Shown in pieces: positions 24,868-33,569 of a stretch of 53,504 nucleotides of DNA; the first letter of the stretch is position 1; every line of letters starts with the position of its first letter. Below the pieces are notes generated by a model, which worked only from the letters and a program-made list of their open reading frames with translations, was not told the DNA's origin and did no database searches. The stretch is from an uncultured Lachnospiraceae bacterium (GTDB lineage: Bacteria; Bacillota; Clostridia; Lachnospirales; Lachnospiraceae): the NCBI GenBank assembly GCA_910585905.1, contig CAJUID010000021.1, forward strand, positions 1-53,504, written 5' to 3'. The position numbers and the translations under genes were made by a program.

Positions 24868-27696
24868 ATGAGACAGTATGAACTGGCAATTCGGATAGCA
24901 CAGGTACATCACCTGGTGGATGAGAGGAAATATAAGAAGGCACTTGCGGTAATCCAGACGATTGATATGCGTCAGGTGCGTTCCCTTAGTGATTTAAAGG
25001 CATTTGCAGAAGTATATACAAAAACAGAACAATATGAGGCGGCAAAGGCAACGTATCTGAGAATTTACCGTCGTTCCCGCACTCGAAGAGTATTGTACCG
25101 GCTGATTTATTTGTCAATCCGCACCAATGCGCTTGAGGATGCAGAAGCGTATTATGAAGAATTTGTACGCATGAACCCTAGTGCAAGAGATGCATTGATT
25201 TTGCGTTATCGGATTGATAAGGCTTCTGGTGCACCAATTGGGCAGTTGATTGGAATTTTGCAAGAATTGAAGCAGGAAGAGTATATAGAGGAATGGGCCT
25301 ATGAGTTGGCGAAGCTGTATCACCGCGCTGGACGCCGGGAAGAATGTATGGAAGAATGCAAGGACATTTTGCTCTGGTTTGGCACTGGGGAGATTGTGGA
25401 ACGGGCTAAGATTTTGATTGATCATTTGCAAGAAAAGGACCCCATTCCTTATTATGATGATAAAGATTTTACGATTCCAAGAGAAGAAACGCCAAATCCA
25501 GATGATACAGGTTCCCTGCCAGATATTAAGCAATTTTTGAAAGAGCGCAAGGCGGAAAAGAAGGAAGAGCGGCATGTAGAGAAAGCTGTACATAAAGCAG
25601 CAGAGGATTCGCGGGAATTTAAAGATGATTATGAGGAAGATAGTATTACAGCAAGGGAGAAACGGGAGGAAGCAGAACCGATTGATAGAGAGGACAAATG
25701 GGGGGACGAAGAGGATACAAAGACATTTATTGACGATTACGAGGAAGATAATTTTGGGCAGGATGGCCTTATTTTGCCTCAAATGGCAAAGGATGGGATT
25801 CAGAAATTATCAGGTCTTTTGAAGCTCGGGAAAAAAGAGGAAGAAAGGACTGCGGAAAAGGTATTGAATGACCTGCTGGCGGAGAGGCCGGAAAAGCCAG
25901 TCAAAACGGAAAAAAAGCAGGAGGAGGAATTAGAGAAAAAGCCAGTGCAAAAGGCGGAGGAGAAGCCAGACAAAAAAGCAGATAAAAAAACGGAAAAGCT
26001 GCCAGAAAGGAAGCCGGAGCGGAAAGTAGAAAAGGCTCCAGAAAAGGCAGTGCAAAAAGATGTTGGCCATAAATTGGAAAAACTGCCGCCTCATTCCCAG
26101 TCAGGTACAGGCATAACACAAGACCTAGCAAAAGAGATTTCAGCAATCTATGAGATGGAGCAACAAGAACAGTTAAAAGAGAAGGCAGTTACTATTCTTA
26201 ATGAGCCGCCGGAACTTCCTAAAAGTAAGCCGGTTCAGATGGCGCAGCCAGTAAAGCGGGAGCAAAACCGTCCAGTAAGTCCGGTAAGGCGTCCGTCAGG
26301 GCGCGGCACTGGAAAAACAGAGCATCCAGCCAATATTGCTACAAGTGTAGTAGACCGTATGACGCAGGCAATCCAGAAGAGTGCGAGCAGGAATTATATT
26401 CCACTTGATATTGAGGAAATTCAGAAAAAGCAGGAGGAAACAGAAGAACAGAAAGACCCGCTTATGAAGGCGTTGGATCAGGAAGTAGAGCAGTATTATG
26501 AAGAAAAGGCAAAACAGCAGAGTCATGTAGAAGAAGAGACTGTGATTTTAGAGGAACAGCAGAAAAGTGAGACTGAAATATTGAAGGATTTGTTGGAGGA
26601 GGAGATACAAGATCCTGACCCAGGTGAATTAGGCCGAATGCTGGAAAATGGGAAGACAGCATGGTCAGATAATGCAGAAGATGCAGATTCGGGGCAGGAA
26701 AAAACTGAGGAGTTGGTGTTGGAAGAAGAGCCAGATAATCAGATATCCGAGGGAGAGTTAGGAGAAGAGCCAAAAGAGCAGATTTTAGAGCAGGAATTAG
26801 GGGAAGAACTAAAAGGGCAGATTCCAGAGCAAGAATTAGAGGAAGAGCCAGAAGTACAAAAGCTAGAAGAAGGGGTAGGAGAAAGATCAGAAGAACAAAT
26901 TTTGGAAGAAGAATTAAGAGAAGAGTCGGAAGAACAGATATTAGAGAAAGGACTAGGAGAAGAGGTGCTGGACGAACAAATATTAGAGGAAGAGTCAGGG
27001 TTAACATCTGAAGAACAGACCCCAGAGAATGTGCTGAGGGAACAGGAGGAAGAAATTCAAGTAAGGATATCAGATGAAGAGCTGCCAAAAGGCAATGCCA
27101 TTGCAGATGAAGAAGCAGAAAAAGCGCCTGCGGAAGAGGAAACAGAGTCGGCACAGTCTCCGCTTAGGGAGTATCATGCACCTGAGATACCAGTGGTACA
27201 GACAGATTACATGGAGATGCCAGAGATTACTTATGAGGATTTGCCTACTACCAGGGCATTACAGCAGTCCTTTCGGAATGTGCTTCGCCTGATTGAAGGG
27301 GAGCTTGATCCGTCTCATTTTGTGTTAATGGGAGATGGAGCGGAACGGATTGTAGGCGTATCGAAGCAGATTGTTCGTATTATGAAGGAGACAGGATATT
27401 TGTCTCAGGGACGGATTGCAAAAATTAATGCGGAGCAGTTAAATAAGATGGATTTAATTACTTTTCGAGGGCAGTTAAAAGGTAACTGTCTATTAATTGA
27501 AAATGCATCAGATCTTCTTTTCCCGACAATAACAAAAATCTTTTCGATTATGGAAGAATACTATGGGGATTTTGTTGTGATCTTAGCGGATGAGGGGACT
27601 ACACTAGATCAACTTTTCCGGTTTGTACCAGCTTTGGCTAGGAAATTTAAGTATATTATAGATATATCGAAGTATACGGAGGAAGATTATCAGTAG
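24868..27696 (+). CDS. large TPR / acidic repeat / degenerate AAA-like protein of unknown function
   Basis: A 942-residue protein in three parts. Residues 1-200 are helical TPR-like repeats (for example YKKALAVIQTIDMRQV, YEAAKATYLRIYRRS, AEAYYEEFVRMNPSARDA). Residues 200-770 are low-complexity, Glu/Lys-rich; nt 26700-27060 hold a degenerate tandem of about 15-16 residues (EEQILEEELREESEEQILE). The last 160 residues resemble an AAA+ fold of the SpoVK/CbxX sort with broken motifs: GDGAERIVGVSK at Walker A, GNCLLIENASDL at Walker B. No signal peptide or membrane helix. ATG 24868 is preferred over an in-frame TTG at 24838; both ribosome binding sites are moderate. Function unknown. Confidence 0.72.
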   Translation: MRQYELAIRIAQVHHLVDERKYKKALAVIQTIDMRQVRSLSDLKAFAEVYTKTEQYEAAKATYLRIYRRSRTRRVLYRLIYLSIRTNALEDAEAYYEEFVRMNPSARDALILRYRIDKASGAPIGQLIGILQELKQEEYIEEWAYELAKLYHRAGRREECMEECKDILLWFGTGEIVERAKILIDHLQEKDPIPYYDDKDFTIPREETPNPDDTGSLPDIKQFLKERKAEKKEERHVEKAVHKAAEDSREFKDDYEEDSITAREKREEAEPIDREDKWGDEEDTKTFIDDYEEDNFGQDGLILPQMAKDGIQKLSGLLKLGKKEEERTAEKVLNDLLAERPEKPVKTEKKQEEELEKKPVQKAEEKPDKKADKKTEKLPERKPERKVEKAPEKAVQKDVGHKLEKLPPHSQSGTGITQDLAKEISAIYEMEQQEQLKEKAVTILNEPPELPKSKPVQMAQPVKREQNRPVSPVRRPSGRGTGKTEHPANIATSVVDRMTQAIQKSASRNYIPLDIEEIQKKQEETEEQKDPLMKALDQEVEQYYEEKAKQQSHVEEETVILEEQQKSETEILKDLLEEEIQDPDPGELGRMLENGKTAWSDNAEDADSGQEKTEELVLEEEPDNQISEGELGEEPKEQILEQELGEELKGQIPEQELEEEPEVQKLEEGVGERSEEQILEEELREESEEQILEKGLGEEVLDEQILEEESGLTSEEQTPENVLREQEEEIQVRISDEELPKGNAIADEEAEKAPAEEETESAQSPLREYHAPEIPVVQTDYMEMPEITYEDLPTTRALQQSFRNVLRLIEGELDPSHFVLMGDGAERIVGVSKQIVRIMKETGYLSQGRIAKINAEQLNKMDLITFRGQLKGNCLLIENASDLLFPTITKIFSIMEEYYGDFVVILADEGTTLDQLFRFVPALARKFKYIIDISKYTEEDYQ

Positions 27697-27722
27697 ATTT
27701 CTATAAAAAGGGGGGATTGGAG

Positions 27723-29378
27723 ATGGAGGAAAAAACAAATACGCCGATTAATGTGATTGGGCATATTAATCCAGATACGGATTCATTGTGTTCTGCAATT
27801 GCATATGCCTACCTTAAGCGAAAGTTGACTGGGGAAAATTATGTCCCGAAAAGGGCAGGGCAGATTAATGCAGAGAGTAAATTTGTGCTCGAATATTTTA
27901 AAGTCGGGATTCCGGATTATCTGGGGGATGTACGTACACAGGTAATGGATATAGATGTAAACCGTGTTCCGGGAGTTGCAGGTCATATCTCCCTTAAAAA
28001 TGCATGGAAGATTATGAAAGAGGATATGCTTCAGACACTTCCTATTGTTGATGAAGAAGGATATCTAATTGGCCTGATTACGGTTGAGGATATTGCGAAA
28101 TCTTATATGGATGTCTACGACAGCTGTGTGATTGCAAATTCGTGGACACCGTTTCGGAATATTGTTGAGACGTTGAATGGTGAATTGCTCAATGGTGATA
28201 TAGATGAGAGGGTAAGTTCCGGGAAATGTCTGATAGCCGCCGCTAATCCTGATTTAATGGAAAACTATATCGAAAAGGATGATATCGTAATCTTGGGGAA
28301 CCGTTACGAATCGCAGCTTTGTGCAATAGAGATGGGGGCAAGGTGCATTATTGTATGCGACGGGGCAAAGGTGTCTTACACAATAGGGAAACTGGCGGAG
28401 GAGCATGGATGCTTTATTATCAGGACGCCATACGACACATTTACGGCATCGCGCATGATCCATCAGAGTATTCCGATCGGTTTTTTTATGAAACAAAAGC
28501 ACTTAATAACATTTGGGCGCGGAGAGTTTTTGGATGATATAAGAGAAACAATGACTAAGAAACGGCATCGTGATTTTCCGATACTAGACTGGAATGGGAA
28601 ATATTTTGGGATGATTTCCAGAAGAAGCCTTTTAGGAGCCAGAAAAAAGAAGATTATACTTGTAGACCATAACGAGCCAACTCAGGCGGTTGATGGTATT
28701 GAGGAAGCGCAAATTTTGGAGATTATAGATCATCACAGGATTGGCAGCATAGAAACGATGGGGCCGGTATTTTTTAGAAATCAGCCACTTGGCTGCACGG
28801 CAACCATTATTTTCCAGATGTTCCAAGAATACAACGTTAAAATTCCGCAAAAGATTGCGGGGCTGCTTTGCTCGGCAATCTTATCAGATACCTTAATTTT
28901 TCGTTCACCAACCTGCACACAGGTTGATAAAGATGCAGTTGAAAAATTGGCTGAGATTGCGGGGATTGTTCCAGAGGAATATGCTGCGAAGATGTTCCAG
29001 GCAGGAAGTAATCTCTCAGTCAAGTCGCCAGAAGAAATTTTTTACCAGGATTTCAAAAAATTTGAACTAGGAGACATTACGCTTGGAGTAGGCCAGATTA
29101 ATTCTATGACGGCAAAAGAGTTGGAGGCCATTAAGGATAAAATGACTCCTTATCTACAAAAGGCATTGTCTGAGCATGAAGTAGAAATGATTTACTTTAT
29201 GCTTACAAATATTATGGAAGAAAGTACAGAACTGCTTTGTGCTGGAAATGGTGCGAAAGAATTAGTTTTGCAGGCGTTTTCTCTGCCGCCAGAGACGGAA
29301 GAGATTGTGCTGCAGCATACAGTATCGCGTAAAAAGCAAGTAATCCCAGCTTTGTTGATCGCACTGCAAGAAGGATAG
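27723..29378 (+). CDS. ppaC: manganese-dependent inorganic pyrophosphatase, CBS-DRTGG type
   Basis: Hydrolyses pyrophosphate to phosphate. The 551-residue protein is a family II (DHH) pyrophosphatase: the metal-binding start GHINPDTDSLCSAIAYAYL, the DHH element IIDHHRIGSIETMG and the C-terminal DHHA2 domain. Inserted at about residues 65-300 are two CBS halves (TLPIVDEEGYLIGLITVEDI and FPILDWNGKYFGMISRRSL) around a DRTGG domain. That arrangement is known from Clostridium perfringens, where AMP inhibits and diadenosine tetraphosphate activates. ATG 27723 follows AGGGGGG; it begins 26 bp after the preceding gene. Confidence 0.93.
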   Translation: MEEKTNTPINVIGHINPDTDSLCSAIAYAYLKRKLTGENYVPKRAGQINAESKFVLEYFKVGIPDYLGDVRTQVMDIDVNRVPGVAGHISLKNAWKIMKEDMLQTLPIVDEEGYLIGLITVEDIAKSYMDVYDSCVIANSWTPFRNIVETLNGELLNGDIDERVSSGKCLIAAANPDLMENYIEKDDIVILGNRYESQLCAIEMGARCIIVCDGAKVSYTIGKLAEEHGCFIIRTPYDTFTASRMIHQSIPIGFFMKQKHLITFGRGEFLDDIRETMTKKRHRDFPILDWNGKYFGMISRRSLLGARKKKIILVDHNEPTQAVDGIEEAQILEIIDHHRIGSIETMGPVFFRNQPLGCTATIIFQMFQEYNVKIPQKIAGLLCSAILSDTLIFRSPTCTQVDKDAVEKLAEIAGIVPEEYAAKMFQAGSNLSVKSPEEIFYQDFKKFELGDITLGVGQINSMTAKELEAIKDKMTPYLQKALSEHEVEMIYFMLTNIMEESTELLCAGNGAKELVLQAFSLPPETEEIVLQHTVSRKKQVIPALLIALQEG

Positions 29379-29409
29379 AGGCTGTTTCATTCACAGGAAA
29401 CGGAATTAT

Positions 29410-29447
29410 TATAAAAGGGGAACGCACTCTAGCGTTCCCCTTTTATA
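29410..29447. terminator. bidirectional terminator between convergent genes
   Basis: TATAAAAGGGGAACGC (29410-29425) pairs perfectly with 29432-29447 around a 6-nt loop, with A/T runs built into the stem ends. It ends both the pyrophosphatase gene and the minus-strand Mrp gene. Confidence 0.88.
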
Positions 29448-29466
29448 TATACTACAGCAGTAGAAA

Positions 29467-30306
29467 TTATTTCTCATTGGATGGAATAGCTTCTACTGCT
29501 TTAATTGCTTTATCGAACCAATTATCTTGCAGATTTTCGACATCGCCTGCATCGCTCGCCGCAGCTATTGCCTGAGTCATTGGGATTTTTGCCAGCACTG
29601 GCAAGCCAAATTCCTTTGCAACCTCATCTACATGGCTTTTGCCAAATATTTCAATACGCTCTTTACAGTTCGGGCATTCTACATAACTCATATTTTCAAT
29701 AATACCAATAATCGGAATATCCATCATCTGTGCCATTTTGACTGCTTTTGACACAATCATTGATACTAATTCCTGCGGGGAGGTTACGATTACAATTCCA
29801 TCTACAGGAATTGTCTGAAATACAGTTAAAGGAACATCACCTGTTCCGGGTGGCATATCGACAAACATGCAGTCAACATCTGTCCAGATTACATCCTGCC
29901 AGAATTGTTTAACTGTTCCGGCAATAACCGGGCCTCTCCAGATTACCGGGTCCGTAGTGTTTTCTAATAGTAAGTTGACAGACATTGTCTGGATGCCGGT
30001 TTTTGACATGGCTGGGTATATGCCAGATTCATCGCCCATTGCACGCTCATTGATACCAAAGGCTTTTGGTATGGATGGACCAGTAATATCAGCATCCAGA
30101 ATGGCAGTGTGGTATCCCTTTCTTTGATAATGTACGGCAAGCATGGAAGAGACCATAGATTTTCCTACGCCGCCCTTTCCGCTGACTATGCCGATTACCT
30201 TGCGGATTGTACTCTGGCTGTGTGGCTTTTCCAAAAAGCTTTCTTTGTCTCGGCTAGTACAATCGGCTGAACAGTTGGAACAGTCGTGATTACAATTTTC
30301 ACTCAT
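29467..30306 (-). CDS. Mrp/NBP35-family Fe-S cluster carrier ATPase
   Basis: Binds and passes on Fe-S clusters. The 279-residue protein has a cysteine-rich N-terminus (CNHDCSNCSADC, four Cys, like eukaryotic NBP35), a deviant Walker A GIVSGKGGVGKSMVSS, switch region DADITGPSIPKAFGI, the DMPPGTGD motif and the central CxxC pair VECPNCKERIEIF used for the bridging cluster. ATG 30306 follows AGGAGG at 9 nt and gives the Cys-rich start; an upstream ATG at 30372 would add 22 unlikely residues. Transcribed alone, from a region holding a MITE-like copy. Confidence 0.9.
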   Translation of the reverse strand: MSENCNHDCSNCSADCTSRDKESFLEKPHSQSTIRKVIGIVSGKGGVGKSMVSSMLAVHYQRKGYHTAILDADITGPSIPKAFGINERAMGDESGIYPAMSKTGIQTMSVNLLLENTTDPVIWRGPVIAGTVKQFWQDVIWTDVDCMFVDMPPGTGDVPLTVFQTIPVDGIVIVTSPQELVSMIVSKAVKMAQMMDIPIIGIIENMSYVECPNCKERIEIFGKSHVDEVAKEFGLPVLAKIPMTQAIAAASDAGDVENLQDNWFDKAIKAVEAIPSNEK

Positions 30307-30607
30307 AGTATCTATCCTCCTAGATAATAATTTATAAAATGATATTGAGGCCAAAAAGTATTTTGTTCTCAACGAATGCTATGCCTTGCTGTCTGCTTTT
30401 GACCTGGCATCATATGATTAGTATAAGGAACTGCCAGGATATCAATTCGTTTTTGGCAGTTCTTATGTAGAGACAACAAGCATTATAGCAATTTGCAGAT
30501 AAAAAGTCCAATAAGTTTTGTTCTATTTTGGGGGTGGGACAGAATATAGATAAGATAGTGATGGGTAAATATATCGTAAATGAACAAGACAGGAGGATTG
30601 GCAAGCT
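30307..30607. other. intergenic region between divergent genes
   Basis: Holds MITE-like copy B (30340-30412). The rest is AT-rich; a likely ribosome binding site AGGAGG lies at 30592. No clear sigma-A promoter was found for either gene. Confidence 0.4.
30340..30412. repeat. MITE-like element, family R2 copy B (73 bp)
   Basis: Left end TGATATTGAGGCCAAAAAGT, right end reading inward TGATGCCAGGTCAAAAGC: imperfect inverted terminal repeats matching those of copy C at 32515. It is shorter than copy C, lacking the central 130 bp. It lies 33 bp upstream of the Mrp start codon. Confidence 0.65.
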
Positions 30608-31759
30608 ATGAATCAATATGAACGGATTGTGTCCTACATATACCAGTATAACGGAGAAGAGAAAGGAGCAAATGTAGGATACGCAAAGGTGGAAAAGCGG
30701 GGAAATCAGTGTAGGATTTCTGTGCAGATGCGGGCAGTTTCTATGAGGGAAGTGCCGAAAGTGTATCTTTATAAGCAGGGGAAGGAAAAAATTTATACAA
30801 TTCCCGCAGGGCAAATGGTATTTCGGGGGAGTAATTTTTTATGGAAAGATAGCTGTGAAGCGGATAAGCTGTTTGGCACAGAGTGGCAAATAGAAGAGGT
30901 AGATGGGATATTTATTGACGGGGCGGATGTAATATATTTTGCGACATCCTGGAGAAAAGACTATTTTCGGCGGGGGGCCTGGAATAAAAATTCTACAGTA
31001 GTAGATGATACAATTGTAGAAGAAAAGGAGATTCTGCCAGAAGAAAATCAAGCGGAATCAGAGGAGATACAGGAAAAATTGGAGGAGGACGCTGTTCCTA
31101 TTATTGAGCCTCCGGAATATCTTGAAGAAGTAACTGTTGCAGCAGAGAATGCAGTGCAGGAAGAATCACAGCAGATTGAGATGCCAGAAAATATTGCTGT
31201 GGAAACAGAGCAGCCATCAGAGGATGTTTCTGAGGAAAATACTGTGCAACAGGAAGTGAAGCGGGATGAGATGCCAGAAGATAATCACAATGGGCAAGAT
31301 AAGCAGGGGGCAATGCAAACACTGGAGGAGCAAAGACGGGATTTGCAGATGCAGTCAATCTGTGGCGTATGCCCGTTTAAAAGAAAGTCATTTGATTATG
31401 GCAAAAAGATATTAATGACATTCCCTTCTATGAAACCGTTTGACAATGGAGTAGCAAGGGCATGTGTCCGTATGGAACTGCAAGATATCGGATGCTTGCC
31501 GATTGCGTCATGGTCGCTTTCCGGCAACCGCTTCCTGCTCCACGGATATTATTGTTACCGCCATCTGCTGTTTGCACAACTGGTCAATGGAAAATATGTT
31601 CTTGGGGTGCCTGGGATATACAGTGAAAAAGAGCGCAGGAATGCGATTAAATTCGGATTTTCGGACTTTCAATCCATTGGCGATTTTGGGATGCAGCAGG
31701 GTGTCTTTGGGTATTGGTTTTTAGAGCTTCCAGAGGGAAATCCGGTTCCTCTCTCATAA
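30608..31759 (+). CDS. hypothetical protein, probable DUF6128-type domain
   Basis: A 383-residue protein. The start (YERIVSYIYQYNGEEKGANVGYAKVEKRG) and a C-terminal domain (FPSMKPFDNGVARACVRMELQDIG split by other residues, ending GYWFLELPEG) resemble what I recall of the Lachnospiraceae DUF6128 proteins; this is uncertain. Residues 138-245 are a Glu-rich, disordered linker. No signal peptide or membrane helix. AGGAGG precedes the ATG by 11 nt. The last 113 bp overlap the end of the convergent acetyltransferase gene. No function known. Confidence 0.65.
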   Translation: MNQYERIVSYIYQYNGEEKGANVGYAKVEKRGNQCRISVQMRAVSMREVPKVYLYKQGKEKIYTIPAGQMVFRGSNFLWKDSCEADKLFGTEWQIEEVDGIFIDGADVIYFATSWRKDYFRRGAWNKNSTVVDDTIVEEKEILPEENQAESEEIQEKLEEDAVPIIEPPEYLEEVTVAAENAVQEESQQIEMPENIAVETEQPSEDVSEENTVQQEVKRDEMPEDNHNGQDKQGAMQTLEEQRRDLQMQSICGVCPFKRKSFDYGKKILMTFPSMKPFDNGVARACVRMELQDIGCLPIASWSLSGNRFLLHGYYCYRHLLFAQLVNGKYVLGVPGIYSEKERRNAIKFGFSDFQSIGDFGMQQGVFGYWFLELPEGNPVPLS

Positions 31760-32294
31760 GATAAGAAAAAATCAGATGATCCGTCCACTGGCCATGAATC
31801 TCGGCATACTTCTGCAGATAGCCCTCTTCTATAAAGCCGAGTTTGGACAGGAGGCGGATAGAAGGAATATTGTCGGGCTGCACATATGCTTCGATCCGAT
31901 GTAGGCCGATTTCCTTTAATACAATTGGGATTAAGACAGTAAGTGCTTCCTGCATATATCCGTAATGGCAGGAAGATTCACCAAGTTTGTAGCCGATCAT
32001 GCATTTTTTAAAGGCACCCAACAGTATATTGCTAAAGCAGACAGATCCGATTGGAATATCGGAATCTTCCTTGCAAAACATCCAGTAACGAAAGTAGGCA
32101 AGGCGCATAAACGCGTCATATTCACATCGCAAATTAGAATAATGAAAATCATTTGTATAAAAGTTATGGGGACGGTTTGGCTCAAAGGGTTCGAGAAATT
32201 GTCTGTTATCTTGATAAAATTTGTTGACCAATGGCGCGCACTCAGGTGTTAGTATTTTTAGGATAAGCCGATCGGTTTGATAAATAAACTGCAT
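31647..32294 (-). CDS. GNAT-family N-acetyltransferase (RimJ/RimL type)
   Basis: Transfers acetyl from acetyl-CoA, probably to a protein N-terminus or small amine; substrate not readable. The 215-residue protein shows the RimJ/L pattern: TDRLILKILTPECAPLV at the start, PIGSVCFSNI, the CoA-loop region GYKLGESSCHYGYMQEALTVLI, and the closing NIPSIRLLSKLGFIEEGYLQKY with HGQWTDHLIFSYLM. The family normally ends there; an extra 30 residues read into the 3' end of the DUF6128-like gene. GGAGGC precedes the ATG at 32294. Confidence 0.87.
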   Translation of the reverse strand: MQFIYQTDRLILKILTPECAPLVNKFYQDNRQFLEPFEPNRPHNFYTNDFHYSNLRCEYDAFMRLAYFRYWMFCKEDSDIPIGSVCFSNILLGAFKKCMIGYKLGESSCHYGYMQEALTVLIPIVLKEIGLHRIEAYVQPDNIPSIRLLSKLGFIEEGYLQKYAEIHGQWTDHLIFSYLMREEPDFPLEALKTNTQRHPAASQNRQWIESPKIRI

Positions 32295-32750
32295 AACTTT
32301 CTGCCTCCAGACATTACTTAAGGAAATATGGCTTGCGTTTCCTAAATGATTTCGTTACACTTATTATACAGCAAAATTTGGAAAATGAGTACGGGTAATT
32401 TTGTCAGATGAAGGTGGTATACAATAGATTGCAGTCTTTGCAAGCAAGCCTATTGTCATAAATTATGTGCAAACATGCCTTATTATTTGATTACTTGACT
32501 CTAGAATCATGAAATGATGTTGGGGTCAAAAGGTATTTTGCCCCCAACAGATGCCACGAATTGCTACATTGCTACGCAATTTCCGCAATTCTATAAACAC
32601 CTCCAATCCCGCATATTTGCAAGCAAATCTGCTTCTTGTCGGTGTTTGGCGGTTCAAGCCAGTAGATAGCAATTTGCATGTAAACATGCATTGCTATCTA
32701 CTTTTGACCCTGGCATCATGAAATTAAGTTTAGAGAGGTAATGGGAGTTG
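32295..32750. other. intergenic region with a MITE-like element
   Basis: About 220 bp of AT-rich sequence, in which a promoter for the minus-strand acetyltransferase must lie, followed by the 204-bp MITE-like element (32515-32718) and a short tadA leader. No gene seen. Confidence 0.6.
32515..32718. mobile_element. MITE-like element, family R2 copy C (complete, 204 bp)
   Basis: Imperfect inverted terminal repeats of about 19 bp (TGATGTTGGGGTCAAAAGG at the left, TGATGCCAGGGTCAAAAGT reading inward from the right) are flanked by TGAAA on both sides (32510-32514 and 32719-32723), a likely target-site duplication. The left end folds on itself (GTTGGGGTCAAAA with TTTTGCCCCCAAC) and a 42-nt hairpin at 32661-32702 (AGTAGATAGCAA with TTGCTATCTACT) sits at the right end. 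It has no coding capacity, so it would need a transposase supplied in trans. Confidence 0.7.
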
Positions 32751-33236
32751 ATGGATGAAAGAACTGGGTGGACAAGGGATGACCTAAAATATATGAGAGA
32801 AGCAATCCGTCAGGCAAAGAAGGCAGAAAACATAGAAGAAGTGCCAATTGGCTGTGTGATTGTTTATCAGGATAAGATTATTGGGAGGGGTTATAATAAG
32901 AGAAACCTGCAGGGAAGTACCCTGGCCCATGCGGAACTTCTGGCGATCAGTAAGGCAAGCAAGAAGCTAGGCGACTGGCGCCTTGAGGATTGTACCATGT
33001 ATGTTACCTTAGAGCCTTGTCCAATGTGCGCCGGGGCAATCGTACAGGCGAGGATTCCAAAGGTAGTTATCGGCGCTATGAATCCAAAGGCCGGATGTGC
33101 GGGTAGTATCCTAAATCTTTTGGAGGAGAGGCGTTTTAACCATCAGGTGGAGACGCAAAGGGGGCTTTTGGAAGAAGAATGTCAGAATTTGATGAAAGAT
33201 TTTTTTTGCCGGCTTAGGAAGAAGAAGAAGGGTTGA
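32751..33236 (+). CDS. tadA: tRNA(Arg) adenosine-34 deaminase
   Basis: Converts A34 to inosine in the anticodon of tRNA-Arg. The 161-residue protein has the zinc deaminase motifs: catalytic HAE in TLAHAELLAI and PCPMC in LEPCPMCAGAIV, plus the IGAMNPKAGCAGS loop typical of TadA. ATG 32751 is preceded by GAGAGG and GGGAG; an in-frame TTG one codon earlier is less likely. Its stop codon lies within the -35 box of the SRP RNA promoter. The tadA-SRP RNA order is as in Bacillus subtilis. Confidence 0.93.
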   Translation: MDERTGWTRDDLKYMREAIRQAKKAENIEEVPIGCVIVYQDKIIGRGYNKRNLQGSTLAHAELLAISKASKKLGDWRLEDCTMYVTLEPCPMCAGAIVQARIPKVVIGAMNPKAGCAGSILNLLEERRFNHQVETQRGLLEEECQNLMKDFFCRLRKKKKG

Positions 33237-33261
33237 CACAGTGAAAAACAAAGGATATAAT
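33233..33261 (+). promoter_or_regulatory. consensus promoter of the SRP RNA
   Basis: TTGACA (33233-33238), 17-bp spacer, TATAAT (33256-33261): a perfect sigma-A promoter, as expected for an abundant stable RNA. The TGA of tadA (33234-33236) is inside the -35 box. Confidence 0.92.
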
Positions 33262-33267
33262 TAAAAA

Positions 33268-33545
33268 ATATCCGTGCTAGCCGGGGAGTTAGCGGTGCCC
33301 TATACCTGCAATCCGCTATAGCAGGGGTGATGTCCTGTTTCGGAGTAATTATTTGCAAAGCTGCCCAGTGTATGTGGTGTTGACGTTTTGGTCTTGCGCA
33401 ATGGAAACTCATGAACCGTGTCAGGAGGGGAACCTAGCAGCACTAAGTGAGACCTTCCGTGTGCCGCAAGGTTGCCGGAGCCGAGCTGTCAGCATTGGTA
33501 ACGTTTGTAATGGTTGCTACAACACAGGGCGCACGGGTTATTCTT
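33268..33545 (+). ncRNA. ffs: signal recognition particle RNA (large, Bacillus/Clostridium type)
   Basis: The RNA component of the particle that targets nascent membrane and secreted proteins to the membrane with Ffh. Strong matches to the B. subtilis scRNA: the 5' domain CCGTGCTAG...GGGGAGTTAGCGGTGCCC, the Alu-type GCAATCCGCTATAGCAGGG, then GTGGTGTTGACGTTTTGGTC, TGCGCAATGGAAACTCATGA, the Ffh-binding tip TCAGGAGGGGAACCTAGCAG, the closing TAAGTGAGACCTTCCGTGTG and GCCGCAAGGTTGCC. 5' ATCCGTGC pairs with 3' GCACGGGT to close the Alu end. Ends are set from the promoter and this pairing, good to a few nt. A weak hairpin (TTCTTAT with ATAAGAA, 33541-33559) may help termination. Confidence 0.95.
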
Positions 33546-33569
33546 ATTTAAGATAAGAAGCTGGTTATA

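Noticed and set aside
25114..25782. Long minus-strand frames within the TPR/acidic gene
   Set aside because: They mirror Glu/Lys-rich codons on the plus strand and have no starts with ribosome binding sites or recognisable protein features.
29467..30372. Longer Mrp protein starting at 30372
   Set aside because: The upstream codons overlap the MITE-like copy and the AGGAGG site serves the ATG at 30306.
32440..32720. CRISPR-like array suggested by recurring AT-rich words upstream of tadA
   Set aside because: The recurring words are arms of hairpins within one MITE-like element; there are no evenly spaced repeats and no cas genes.
33353..33556. Small protein frame inside the SRP RNA region
   Set aside because: The sequence is fully accounted for by the conserved SRP RNA.
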